From: Candidatus Zixiibacteriota bacterium
GTDB taxonomy: Bacteria; Zixibacteria; MSB-5A5; SM1-73
NCBI GenBank assembly: GCA_023129805.1
Contig: JAGMBK010000076.1
Coordinates: forward strand, 1 to 9,053
Direction of reading: 5' to 3'
DNA length: 9,053 nt
The notes under the pieces are model-generated. The model ran no database searches and had not been told where the DNA came from. It saw only the letters and a list, made by a program, of their open reading frames with translations. The position numbers were made by a program, and so were the translations under genes. The first letter of the stretch is position 1. Each line of letters begins with the position of its first letter. Below, piece after piece: positions 1 through 7,948 of the stretch.

Positions 1-40
1 CAGGTTTTTTCCGCTCAGAAGCAAGGTAAATTACGTTTTT

Positions 41-2064
<2,024 letters not shown>

Positions 2065-2085
2065 TTTTTTGATGCACCTCTTTAT

Positions 2086-2120
2086 TGGTAACGGATGTCT
2101 CCTCCGTTGCCATTAATTTA
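2086..2120 (+). terminator. possible gyrB terminator
   Basis: TGGTAACGGA (2086-2095) and TCCGTTGCCA (2103-2112) pair over 10 bp with one G-U and a 7-nt loop. They are followed by TTAATTTA, a poor T-tract. Placed 57 nt after the gyrB stop, it could end that transcript, though termination would be inefficient. Confidence 0.4.
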
Positions 2121-2142
2121 GCGTCAGGGTCGGGTGTCCATT

Positions 2143-2163
2143 CTCCCCCACCTTTGGCGGGGG
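2143..2163 (+). repeat. C/G-rich hairpin repeat before the MNT-HEPN gene
   Basis: CCCCCACC (2145-2152), TTT and GGCGGGGG (2156-2163) form an 8-bp hairpin with one A-C mismatch. The 18-nt stretch 2143-2160 recurs in inverse orientation at 7949-7965 with one substitution or indel, so it looks like part of a dispersed repeat. It is followed by the small palindrome AGGATGAATCCT (2167-2178), whose sequence also recurs at 7688-7700. It lies where an upstream GTG start (2134) would put coding sequence, an argument against that start. Confidence 0.5.
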
Positions 2164-2214
2164 ATCAGGATGAATCCTTCAGGACAAGCCCGTGACGAAC
2201 AAGGAAATTCAATC

Positions 2215-2955
2215 ATGACCCTTTCGGAAAAGAAATATAAAGCCTTAGATTATTTTTTGAAATATCTTCTGAACACCGAGGCTAAAGAATATATTGCCAA
2301 GATCGTCCTTTTTGGCAGCCTTGCCAAAGAGAAAGCGACTAAAGATAGCGATGTGGATGTGCTGATGGTGGTGCTTGCCTCCAGGAAAAAAGTGGAGGAT
2401 TTAGCTGTGGATGCCTCTTTAGAAACCTCCTTGGCAATGGGTGAGAGCGTTGAGCCGATCTTTTGCGATATTGATGAAACCGAATTCATAAGATCTTATT
2501 TTATATACCGCACCCTAAAGGTAGGTAAGGAGGTATACTCAATGAATCTAAAGGAGCTTAAAATTAATGAGGCGGAAGGTTATTTGCAGCTCTCAAAGTA
2601 TTACCTTGAAACAGCCGAGGAGACACTGAAGCTTGAAAGATTTCGTGCGGCGGTAGATCTGGGATATAATGCCGCCGAACTATGCATGAAAGGGCTACTT
2701 ATCTTCGAGCTGGATGATTTACCTACCTCTCATGGAGGAATAGTTAATAGGTTTGGAGATTTACAGGTGAAAACTGGTGTAGTTGGAAAGGAGATTGCAA
2801 AAGCCATTAATGCTGGACTTCAAAAAAGAAATGATGCACGATACAAATCTGGAAGTGAGGTCTTAAAGGAGGACGCGGATTCTTTAATGGAAGCTGCCGG
2901 TAAATTACAAGCAATTCTGTTTTCAAAAATTGAGGAATTGAAAGCTAAAAAGTAA
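2215..2955 (+). CDS. fused MNT nucleotidyltransferase-HEPN domain protein
   Basis: This is a 246-aa fusion of the two halves of an MNT/HEPN toxin-antitoxin pair. Residues ~5-105 are a minimal nucleotidyltransferase domain with IVLFGSLAKEKATKDSDVDV: Gly34-Ser35, then metal-binding Asp46 and Asp48; Glu80 in SVEPIF may be the third acidic residue. Residues ~110-246 are an all-helical HEPN domain with YNAAELCMKGLLIF and SHGGIVNRFGDL. In the family, MNT enzymes can nucleotidylate a HEPN RNase partner and so neutralise it. The usual HEPN RX4-6H motif reads RNDARY (205-210), with Tyr where His is expected, so RNase activity is uncertain. The start at 2215 has AAGGA 9 nt upstream. In-frame starts at 2134 (GTG) and 2170 lie in repeat-like sequence and have no homologous look. 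The gene is followed by a gyrB-tail remnant and a solitary hicB. Domain assignment is firm; the biological role is inference. Confidence 0.85.
   Translation: MTLSEKKYKALDYFLKYLLNTEAKEYIAKIVLFGSLAKEKATKDSDVDVLMVVLASRKKVEDLAVDASLETSLAMGESVEPIFCDIDETEFIRSYFIYRTLKVGKEVYSMNLKELKINEAEGYLQLSKYYLETAEETLKLERFRAAVDLGYNAAELCMKGLLIFELDDLPTSHGGIVNRFGDLQVKTGVVGKEIAKAINAGLQKRNDARYKSGSEVLKEDADSLMEAAGKLQAILFSKIEELKAKK
2526..2544 (+). promoter_or_regulatory. internal ribosome binding site and ATG at the MNT/HEPN junction
   Basis: TAAGGAGGT (2526-2534) matches the consensus Shine-Dalgarno over nine bases and stands 7 nt before an in-frame ATG at 2542. Starting there would give a 137-aa protein (2542-2955) that is exactly the HEPN domain. 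It may be a relic of a two-gene ancestor or a working internal start. It could also be chance, since it encodes Gly-Lys-Glu-Val in the fusion. Confidence 0.45.
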
Positions 2956-2981
2956 TGGTGATGGAAAGGAAACGATAGATC

Positions 2982-3029
2982 CAGTATATATCGAAAACTG
3001 CAAAGTATGTAAGAAATCTGGATGTGTGA
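2982..3029 (+). pseudogene. remnant of the 3' end of a second gyrB
   Basis: In the frame ending at the TGA at 3027-3029, codons from 3000 read AKYVRNLDV and stop, the same nine residues and stop position as GyrB. Six of the nine codons differ from the gyrB copy, all by synonymous third-base changes, and the stop is TGA rather than TAG. Further upstream the match is degenerate: YI then non-matching residues, with an in-frame TAG at 2976-2978 and signs of a small indel. No start or other gyrB sequence precedes it. The pattern fits a fragment of a gyrB that diverged under selection in another lineage. Confidence 0.7.
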
Positions 3030-3064
3030 TGCATTTCAGGAGTGCAAAAGCTTGCTTTTGCTAG
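3001..3064 (+). repeat. gyrB-tail direct repeat, copy B (downstream, decayed)
   Basis: This is the partner of 2001-2064 at an offset of exactly 1000 bp. It includes the gyrB-tail codons and the 3' flank after the stop (17 of 20 identical over 3031-3050, then about 10 of 14). It separates the MNT-HEPN gene from hicB. Confidence 0.75.
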
Positions 3065-3140
3065 CCCTCATGGCAGATGGCTCGCAACCTGATCTACGAA
3101 TCTGAATTTGAATGTAAAAGGGACAAGGAGCGAAAACGCC

Positions 3141-3359
3141 ATGGAGATTGATTTCACCACTCAGGTTTGGTCCGAAGGATCCCGCCGGGCGGGAAAAGAA
3201 GGAAAGGTGTACGTTTCCTATGCCAAAGAGCTGGACATCTCAAGTTTCGGTAAGACAATCAAAGAGGCTAAAAAGAACCTGATTGAGGCCGTGGAGTGTT
3301 TTCTGGAAACCGCCGAGGAGATGGGCACTTTGGACGAGATTTTGGAAGAAGCAATGTAA
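3141..3359 (+). CDS. solitary HicB-family antitoxin
   Basis: This is a 72-aa small HicB-like antitoxin (partial RNase-H-like fold). In type II systems HicB binds and blocks the HicA mRNA interferase and represses the operon. The family pattern is clear: MEIDFTTQVW at the N-terminus, then KVYVSYAKELDISSFGKTIKEAKKNLIEAVE and a FLETAEEMGTLDEILEEA tail. The start at 3141 has AAGGAG (3125-3130) 10 nt upstream; an in-frame ATG at 3108 would add 11 unlike residues. Two oddities are visible. An eight-residue insert (SRRAGKEG) around a DNA palindrome lies where relatives run directly from WxEG into KVYV. The protein also stops right after LEEA, while the +1 frame continues with a plausible HicB-like tail. 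No HicA-like ORF (short basic dsRBD-like protein with GSH) lies on either side. It may be an orphan or partly decayed antitoxin. Confidence 0.8.
   Translation: MEIDFTTQVWSEGSRRAGKEGKVYVSYAKELDISSFGKTIKEAKKNLIEAVECFLETAEEMGTLDEILEEAM
3174..3203 (+). repeat. short palindromic insertion inside hicB
   Basis: The 15-nt perfect palindrome TCCCGCCGGGCGGGA (3180-3194) lies between two direct repeats GAAGGA (3174-3179 and 3198-3203). Removing 24 nt restores the usual HicB spacing. It is in frame, so the gene stays open. GC content here is well above the surrounding sequence. Confidence 0.5.
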
Positions 3360-3395
3360 ATATTTTGAATTAGAAAGTGGCAAATTCTTTCGACG

Positions 3396-3443
3396 CATCG
3401 GCATTAGGCCTTTTCTTCAAGCAAATGCCGATGTTCTTTTTTT
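3396..3443 (+). terminator. rho-independent terminator after hicB
   Basis: CATCGGCATT (3396-3405) and AATGCCGATG (3424-3433) form a perfect 10-bp stem with an 18-nt loop that contains the palindrome AGGCCT. TTCTTTTTTT follows directly (3434-3443). It sits 37 nt after the hicB stop and 40 nt before the radical SAM ATG, so it separates the two transcription units. Confidence 0.65.
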
Positions 3444-3483
3444 ACAAGTTTGGGGACTTCCTTTTTCCGAAGCATCAGAAAAA

Positions 3484-4647
3484 ATGACTGAGAAAGCAAT
3501 CGATTCTTATCTTGGTTTCGAGCAGGGGCCCATAAGACCGCCGAGTGAGGCGTACAGCTTACTTGTGCGCGTAACCAGGAATTGTCCCTGGAACCAGTGT
3601 ACTTTTTGTCCCGTATATAAGGGCACCAAGTTCTCCCGGCGTCCGGTTGACCATGTCAAGGGGGATATCGATGAAGTTTTTCGGCACGTAGAGGCTATAC
3701 GAGAATTGGCTGACGAATCTGGCCGCGTACCTCGAAGCGAGATCAGCAGAATTACTCAAAATATTGATCCGCAAAAGTCACCGGCTTTCGTCGCCGCTTT
3801 TAACTGGTATTTTGCCGGTGGTCTGAAATCTGTATTTATCCAGGATGCGAATAGTCTGATAGTAAAGCCTTCTGATCTGGTGGAAATCCTGAAGCACTTA
3901 AAGAAGCGCTTTCCACAGGTGGAAAGAATAACGTCGTATGCTCGGTCTCAGACAGTTTCCCGGATGAAGGAGGGGGACTTAAAAGCTATTGGGGATGCCG
4001 GCTTAAACCGCATCCATATCGGTCTTGAATCTGGCTCGGATGAGGTTCTCAAAATGGTCAAGAAGGGTGTGACAAAGGAAATGCATATTCAAGCAGGGAT
4101 TAGAGTGAAAAAAGCAGGAATAGAATTGTCAGAATACTATATGCCTGGCCTGGGAGGAAGAAAACATCTTAAGGAACACGCTTTGGAAACGGCCGATGCG
4201 TTAAACCAGATAACCCCGGACTTCATACGGATGAGAACTTTGGCAATCCCAAACCATGCCCCACTTTTTGAGGACTGGCAGGCGGGTCGGTTTGAGAAAT
4301 GCACCGATCTAATGGTAGTAAAAGAGATTCTGATATTCATTGAGAATCTGGACGAGATCACCAGCGTGGTCAAAAGCGATCATATCCTCAATCTTTTTCA
4401 GGACCTGGAAGGAACACTCCCTCAGGATAAAGATCACATGCTTGAAATCTTGCGCACCTTTTTGGCTACGGACCCGGAACGTCAAAGATTGTACCAGGTC
4501 GGCAGAAGGATCGGAGTCTTTTCTGGTCTTGGCGATATGGAAAATCCACACAGAATGGCAAGAGCCAAAAAGGCATACAGTCAGCTTGGGAATGCTACGG
4601 AAGATATAGACAAGGTAACAGATGAGTTTATGGGGAGGTTTATATAA
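3484..4647 (+). CDS. radical SAM enzyme of unknown function
   Basis: This is a 387-aa radical SAM protein (Elp3/MiaB/NifB-type core). The cluster motif is NCPWNQCTFCPVYKG with Cys34, Cys39 and Cys42, spaced CX4CX2C rather than the usual CX3CX2C. Later core elements are SVFIQDANSL, ITSYARSQTV, RIHIGLESGSDEVLKMVKKG (the GxE-type SAM site) and ELSEYYMPGLGG. The C-terminal ~120 residues (from about IRMRTLAIPNHAPLF) are helical and unlike any named domain I recognise. No B12-binding domain, SPASM cysteines or TRAM domain is visible. The start at 3484 gives the sequence MTEKAIDSYLGFEQGP directly before the barrel. The frame stays open back to 3283, but that stretch overlaps hicB and a terminator. 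The SD is weak. Its substrate is unknown, and it probably stands alone, since hicB ends at a terminator and the next genes are convergent. Confidence 0.88.
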   Translation: MTEKAIDSYLGFEQGPIRPPSEAYSLLVRVTRNCPWNQCTFCPVYKGTKFSRRPVDHVKGDIDEVFRHVEAIRELADESGRVPRSEISRITQNIDPQKSPAFVAAFNWYFAGGLKSVFIQDANSLIVKPSDLVEILKHLKKRFPQVERITSYARSQTVSRMKEGDLKAIGDAGLNRIHIGLESGSDEVLKMVKKGVTKEMHIQAGIRVKKAGIELSEYYMPGLGGRKHLKEHALETADALNQITPDFIRMRTLAIPNHAPLFEDWQAGRFEKCTDLMVVKEILIFIENLDEITSVVKSDHILNLFQDLEGTLPQDKDHMLEILRTFLATDPERQRLYQVGRRIGVFSGLGDMENPHRMARAKKAYSQLGNATEDIDKVTDEFMGRFI

Positions 4648-4658
4648 CTCTACAGCAT

Positions 4659-4716
4659 GGTAGCCGCACCCCTCAAGGTGCGAAAGAGCTTGCGCAGGCT
4701 GAAGCCTGCGGCTACC
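4659..4716. repeat. palindromic dispersed repeat, copy 1
   Basis: GGTAGCCGCA (4659-4668) and TGCGGCTACC (4707-4716) are a perfect 10-bp terminal inverted repeat. They enclose two hairpins: GCACC/GGTGC (4666-4670, 4677-4681) and CGCAGGCT-GA-AGCCTGCG (4693-4710). A second copy with the same architecture lies at 8365-8419. It is non-coding and sits in the gap between convergent genes, resembling a REP/MITE-like interspersed repeat. Confidence 0.8.
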
Positions 4717-4739
4717 AAATTACTGTCCTATTTAGTCCG

Positions 4740-4796
4740 CCTCACCCCCTATCTCCTCCTTTCCACAGAGTGGAGAGGGTGACAGGGGGGGAGAGG
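4740..4796. repeat. pyrimidine/purine palindromic repeat
   Basis: An inner hairpin, CCTTTCCAC (4758-4766) with GTGGAGAGG (4770-4778), has a 3-nt loop and one T-G pair. It lies inside an outer imperfect stem of CCTC (4740-4743) and CCCCCT (4745-4750) against AGGGGG (4784-4789) and GAGG (4793-4796). It has no T-tract, so it is a poor rho-independent terminator. It could still act as a bidirectional RNA 3'-end barrier between the convergent radical SAM and TPR genes. Confidence 0.6.
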
Positions 4797-4807
4797 TCAA
4801 GAACTCC

Positions 4808-5878
4808 TTAATCTTTCCTTCCCACAAATTCTAAAGATTTTTCTAAAAGCTTTTGAGTTTTTTTGAGCTTGCCTTTTTGTCTTTTCTGTATCTCTGTATT
4901 CAATGGCAAATTCAAAATCTCCTGGCAAAGGGAGACACATTCCCCAAATCTTCCCAAGCTGAAAAGGCAGTTGGCAACAAAGAATTTGCATTCAACCAGA
5001 TTGTAGGACTGATCAAAACCTCCTAAAGGGTTGTTCTTTTCAATTCTCTCCAACAACTCCTGATATTTAAACAGGGCATTGTTCCACTCCCTTTTGTTAT
5101 AGTAGGCTTCTGCCAATGCCCATAAAAAGGATTTTCCTTGTGGATACTCAGACTGCATCTTTTGAGCTAAGCTTATTGCTTGATCAACCTTTTTTTCTTC
5201 GATATATATCCAGATGAGTCCACTGGCAGCCGCACCGGAAGAGAAGGTTGATTTCTTATATGCCAGCTTCATTTCAGAGATTCCTTTTTGTCTGTGATCT
5301 CCGATGAAGGGAAGCCACCAGAATGCCTTGGTCATCACGCTTGCCCAGAAGTGATAAGAGCCCAGCCCCAAGTAAGCATCGTAAACTTTCGAGTCATGTT
5401 TTATTGCTTCTTTTAAAGCGGATTTAGCATAAAGCCCGTTATTTAAGCCCGACCACCATTTCCCTCGCTTTGCATCATACACCGCTTTTGCTCCATAGGT
5501 ATTGCCCAAAATGAGGTAAGCCCAGGCATCCTTTTTGTTTCTTTTAATCCTTTTTCCGGCAAATTTCTTAGCCACTTTTATGTTTTTGTAAAAATCCTTC
5601 TCCCTGAAGGCGCTTTCATAATCGATCATCTGAGCTTGGTATGAAGCGGCTAAGAAGAAATATCCAGCAGGATCCTCTGGAGCCATCCGGATAAGGGTTT
5701 CAAACCGGCTTTCAGCCAGAGGATAGTTTTCCTGAAACGTGGCTTCGATACCCTCAAGTATAATGTTTTTTATCTGCAGGTCTTGATAATCGAGATATTT
5801 TTGAGGAAAGGAAAGATGGGGGCAGAAAAAAAGAAAAGTTGAAACCAACAGCAGGTTAAGGCTAAATTTTCTTTTCAC
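4808..5878 (-). CDS. exported TPR protein, second of a tandem paralogous pair
   Basis: This is a 356-aa protein with an N-terminal hydrophobic signal segment (residues ~5-24, FSLNLLLVSTFLFF) after KRK, so it is probably exported; Cys19 does not sit in a good lipobox. The rest is helical TPR-like repeats: ESRFETLIRMAPEDPAGYFFLAASY (~57-80), KSALKEAIKHDSKVYDAYLGLGSYHFW (~152-178), then two or three more up to ~330. It shares a signature with its neighbour: GLGSYHFWAS then KAFWWLPFIGDHRQKGISEMKLA (~171-206). It starts with GTG in a 4-nt GTGA overlap with the upstream gene's stop, and a perfect AAGGAGG (+ strand 5889-5895) lies 10 nt before it, indicating translational coupling. TPRs are protein-binding scaffolds; partner and function are unknown. 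Confidence 0.85.
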   Translation of the reverse strand: MKRKFSLNLLLVSTFLFFCPHLSFPQKYLDYQDLQIKNIILEGIEATFQENYPLAESRFETLIRMAPEDPAGYFFLAASYQAQMIDYESAFREKDFYKNIKVAKKFAGKRIKRNKKDAWAYLILGNTYGAKAVYDAKRGKWWSGLNNGLYAKSALKEAIKHDSKVYDAYLGLGSYHFWASVMTKAFWWLPFIGDHRQKGISEMKLAYKKSTFSSGAAASGLIWIYIEEKKVDQAISLAQKMQSEYPQGKSFLWALAEAYYNKREWNNALFKYQELLERIEKNNPLGGFDQSYNLVECKFFVANCLFSLGRFGECVSLCQEILNLPLNTEIQKRQKGKLKKTQKLLEKSLEFVGRKD

Positions 5879-6924
5879 CCAGCTTTTGCCTCCTTTTTTA
5901 TCTTTTTCTTCAACTTCTTGGCTTTGCCGACGAAATCTTTGATACTTTTATTTTCTTTCGGATTTTTCTCAAAGACAAGGACGGAGTCGATCACATCAGA
6001 GCTTTTCTCAAAATCCTTGCTCTTATAATATGCCAGTGCTAGATGGTAGCGGCACTCCACCTCCCCAGCCGGATGATAATAAGGCGAGTTGGTTAAAGCT
6101 TCAAGCAGGCTCTGGTAAGTATTGATCGCCCCATCATACATCTGGGTCTTAAGTTGCGCTTGTCCTAAAAGCCACAACAAAAAAGGTCTATCCGGGTGAG
6201 TCTTTCTCAGTTCGTCTATCATGGCGAAAGCATTTTGGTATTCTTTGTTCTCCACCCAGATACGCACCAGACCGAGCTTTGCATCCTCTTTGGCATATTT
6301 ACCCTTTTCTATCGCCAGCTTGATCATGTCGATTCCCATCTGTCTGTTGTCTTTCACGAAGGGAAGCCACCAGAAGATCTTTGCTTTTAAGCTTTTCCAG
6401 AAATGATACGTTCCCAAACCGTAGTAAACATCATATAGTTCCGGGTCAAGCTTCAAAGCCTTTTCCAGATAGCCTTTTGCTCTCAAGCCATCCACGAAAG
6501 CTCCGAACCAATTGCCGGTCAAGCCCTTATTGATTCCTCGAAAACCGATGGCTCCCCCCACATAGAGACAATCGTAGGCGTCAAGGTTCCCCATCTTTTT
6601 TCTCTTCTCTCCGGTCTGAATAGCCAGGTTCATATATTTATTAAACTCGTCCATATGGGAGTAGTTGCGATAATCATCCATCATGTACTGAAGTGAAGCC
6701 GACACATAGAAATAGCCAATGGGGTCCTCCGGGAAAATCTCAATCAGCTTTTTAAATTCTTCCACTGCGGCAAAGGTTGAATCATTATGAACCAGTTCAA
6801 TACCCCTCAGTATGATCTGGTCCACCTCCGGCGAATCCATGCTCAATTCGCCTGAAGCGTGACTGCTGAACACAAGTAAACTGAAAACCGAAATGAGTAG
6901 GGCAATTTTCTGGTGATGACGCAT
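5875..6924 (-). CDS. exported TPR protein, first of a tandem paralogous pair
   Basis: This is a 349-aa protein with signal peptide RHHQKIALLISVFSLLVFS and a likely cleavage after SHA (residue ~23). TPR-like repeats include FAAVEEFKKLIEIFPEDPIGYFYVSAS (~51-77), EKALKLDPELYDVYYGLGTYHFW (~154-176), QNAFAMIDELRKTHPDRPFLLWLLGQAQLK (~230-259) and DGAINTYQSLLEA (~264-276). The pair-specific signature is GLGTYHFWKS and KIFWWLPFVKDNRQMGIDMIKLA (~169-204). The tail is very basic (KKLKKKIKKEAKAG). It aligns end to end with the next gene, so the two arose by tandem duplication and diverged widely. The ATG at 6924 has AGGAG 9 nt upstream, and 40 nt separate it from the PH-like gene. Envelope or periplasmic scaffold is likely, but no function is known to me. 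Confidence 0.86.
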   Translation of the reverse strand: MRHHQKIALLISVFSLLVFSSHASGELSMDSPEVDQIILRGIELVHNDSTFAAVEEFKKLIEIFPEDPIGYFYVSASLQYMMDDYRNYSHMDEFNKYMNLAIQTGEKRKKMGNLDAYDCLYVGGAIGFRGINKGLTGNWFGAFVDGLRAKGYLEKALKLDPELYDVYYGLGTYHFWKSLKAKIFWWLPFVKDNRQMGIDMIKLAIEKGKYAKEDAKLGLVRIWVENKEYQNAFAMIDELRKTHPDRPFLLWLLGQAQLKTQMYDGAINTYQSLLEALTNSPYYHPAGEVECRYHLALAYYKSKDFEKSSDVIDSVLVFEKNPKENKSIKDFVGKAKKLKKKIKKEAKAG

Positions 6925-6964
6925 ATTGCTATTCTCCTGAGATATTCAAATCTGAATTAAGACT

Positions 6965-7450
6965 TCAAACATCTGCTCTTCCCGCAGGTAGATCCAGAGT
7001 CAATTTGTCCACCTGTGCCAATTTAGCTTCGGTGGTCAAATCTTTCAAAAAATGCAGATAATCTTCCATAAAAGAGTAAACTTTGATCGGCTTTTTCCCT
7101 CTGCTTTCTATCTTGGTAGACTTCATAATGTCAAAAGGACCCCAGGGAGTGGTGGTTATCTTCTCCACATCACTCCAGGGTATGTATGCAAATGAGGTGG
7201 CTAATCTTCTCCAGACCATCCTTTCAAGGATCAGCTTGTCAGAGGTTATAATTATCAGGTGATAGGAGGAGTCCAGTCGGATGAAGAAGACCAAAAGGAT
7301 GAAGATCAGTAAAAAAAGCATGGAAAGCCAGATGGAGTTTCTAAAACCTGTCACCGCCGCCAGGATGAACAGCAGGGCAACCAGTGAGAAGAATATTCTC
7401 AACTCTACCCCGAAGAACCTGTATCGTTTTGCGTTTTCCGGCAAGTTCAC
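6965..7450 (-). CDS. membrane protein with PH-like (bPH) domain
   Basis: This is a 161-aa protein. Two transmembrane helices lie close together at ~16-35 (LRIFFSLVALLFILAAV) and ~39-57 (SIWLSMLFLLIFILLVFFI). A short soluble domain follows, beginning YHLIIITSDKLILERMVWRR and continuing FAYIPWSDVEKITTTPWG. Two TM helices followed by strands starting 'I..dkl.l' and 'ipwsdvekI' is typical of bacterial PH-like proteins, which are generally uncharacterised. The start is GTG at 7450 with only a weak GAGAAAG SD. It is first in a three-gene minus-strand operon with the two TPR genes, about 45-50 nt downstream of a good promoter. The membrane topology is clear; the PH-like call rests on pattern only. 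Confidence 0.7.
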   Translation of the reverse strand: MNLPENAKRYRFFGVELRIFFSLVALLFILAAVTGFRNSIWLSMLFLLIFILLVFFIRLDSSYHLIIITSDKLILERMVWRRLATSFAYIPWSDVEKITTTPWGPFDIMKSTKIESRGKKPIKVYSFMEDYLHFLKDLTTEAKLAQVDKLTLDLPAGRADV

Positions 7451-7500
7451 TTTTCTTTCTCAAGCACAAATTACCTTTATTTTACGATCAAACTCAAACC

Positions 7501-7528
7501 ATTATATAAGCTTTCTTCCAAAAATCAA
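7501..7528 (-). promoter_or_regulatory. sigma70-type promoter of the PH-TPR-TPR operon
   Basis: Read on the minus strand, TTGATT (7528-7523) and a perfect TATAAT (7506-7501) are separated by 16 bp. The predicted transcript would start near 7494, about 45 nt before the GTG at 7450. It is the best-matching promoter in the window and is correctly placed and oriented for the three-gene operon. Confidence 0.6.
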
Positions 7529-7569
7529 GGCTTTTAGTATTCTTATTTGTGTTCCCTTTGTTAACTTCA

Positions 7570-7639
7570 CCTTAATCCTCTCCTTAAAAAGGAGAGGAAA
7601 AAAACTCCCCTCCTTCTTAAGGAAGGGATTTAGGGGAGG
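7570..7639. repeat. two-hairpin palindromic repeat
   Basis: CCTCTCCTT (7577-7585), AAA and AAGGAGAGG (7589-7597) form a perfect 9-bp hairpin. A second hairpin has an outer stem CTCCCC (7605-7610)/GGGGAG (7633-7638) and an inner stem TCCTT (7611-7615)/AAGGA (7619-7623). CCTTAATCC and GGATTTAGG at the ends are nearly complementary, so the whole element can also fold as one unit. It resembles the element at 4740-4796 in composition and design. Confidence 0.6.
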
Positions 7640-7801
7640 TTCTATACCGAAAGGTGAGAAGGATGGTTTGTTCGATGGATTGGCATTAGGATTCATCCTG
7701 TTGGAAATACCGATGCTAAATAGCTTCGGGGAATTCCGATTACCGAGCATCAAGAGCATCGCCTCTCTCCGCAGAACCCAAATGTCCGAGATATTTATCC
7801 T

Positions 7802-7829
7802 TTGCTTTTCTAATTCATTTGATTATATT
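7802..7829 (+). promoter_or_regulatory. possible rpmE promoter
   Basis: TTGCTT (7802-7807) and TATATT (7824-7829, five of six to consensus) are 16 bp apart in a local AT-rich stretch. They would give an rpmE leader of about 150 nt containing the nested hairpins. The -35 match is weak. Confidence 0.35.
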
Positions 7830-7886
7830 TGCGTATCAAATTGGGAATCCCGCCCGTCGACAAGCTCCCTTCGGGTCTGAGCCTTC

Positions 7887-7925
7887 CTTCGACGTTGAGC
7901 TTCAGGACGAAGCGCAGGGTCGAAG
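7887..7925. repeat. nested hairpin repeat in the rpmE leader
   Basis: CTTCGAC (7887-7893) pairs with GTCGAAG (7919-7925). Inside it, GCTTC (7899-7903) pairs with GAAGC (7909-7913) around AGGAC. The sequence style (TTCGAC, AGCTTCAGGAC) resembles common interspersed palindromes of bacterial genomes. A role as an RNA leader structure for rpmE is possible but unproven. Confidence 0.5.
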
Positions 7926-7948
7926 ACAGGGTGGTGAGCAAAGCCGAA

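Noticed and set aside
2134..2214. GTG start at 2134 (or ATG at 2170) for the MNT-HEPN gene
   Set aside because: The extra residues are encoded by hairpin repeats and lie before the normal beginning of an MNT domain. The ATG at 2215 has a proper SD.
3283..3483. N-terminal extension of the radical SAM gene back to an ATG at 3283
   Set aside because: It overlaps hicB in another frame and crosses a terminator hairpin with its T-tract. Its composition (PWSVFWKPPRRWALWTRFWKK) is typical of an out-of-frame read. The stretch after hicB may instead be a lost HicB tail.
4659..4796. CRISPR array or tRNA in the palindromic gap
   Set aside because: There is no regular repeat-spacer pattern and no cloverleaf or T-loop consensus. 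The structure is fully explained by two palindromic elements.
7502..7759. 85-codon minus-strand open frame
   Set aside because: It is built from the two-hairpin repeat at 7570-7639 and lies over the operon promoter. Such repeat-derived ORFs are common false genes.
7281..7880. 199-codon + strand open frame
   Set aside because: It overlaps the PH-like gene antisense and then reads through palindromic repeats. It has no SD and no protein-like pattern.
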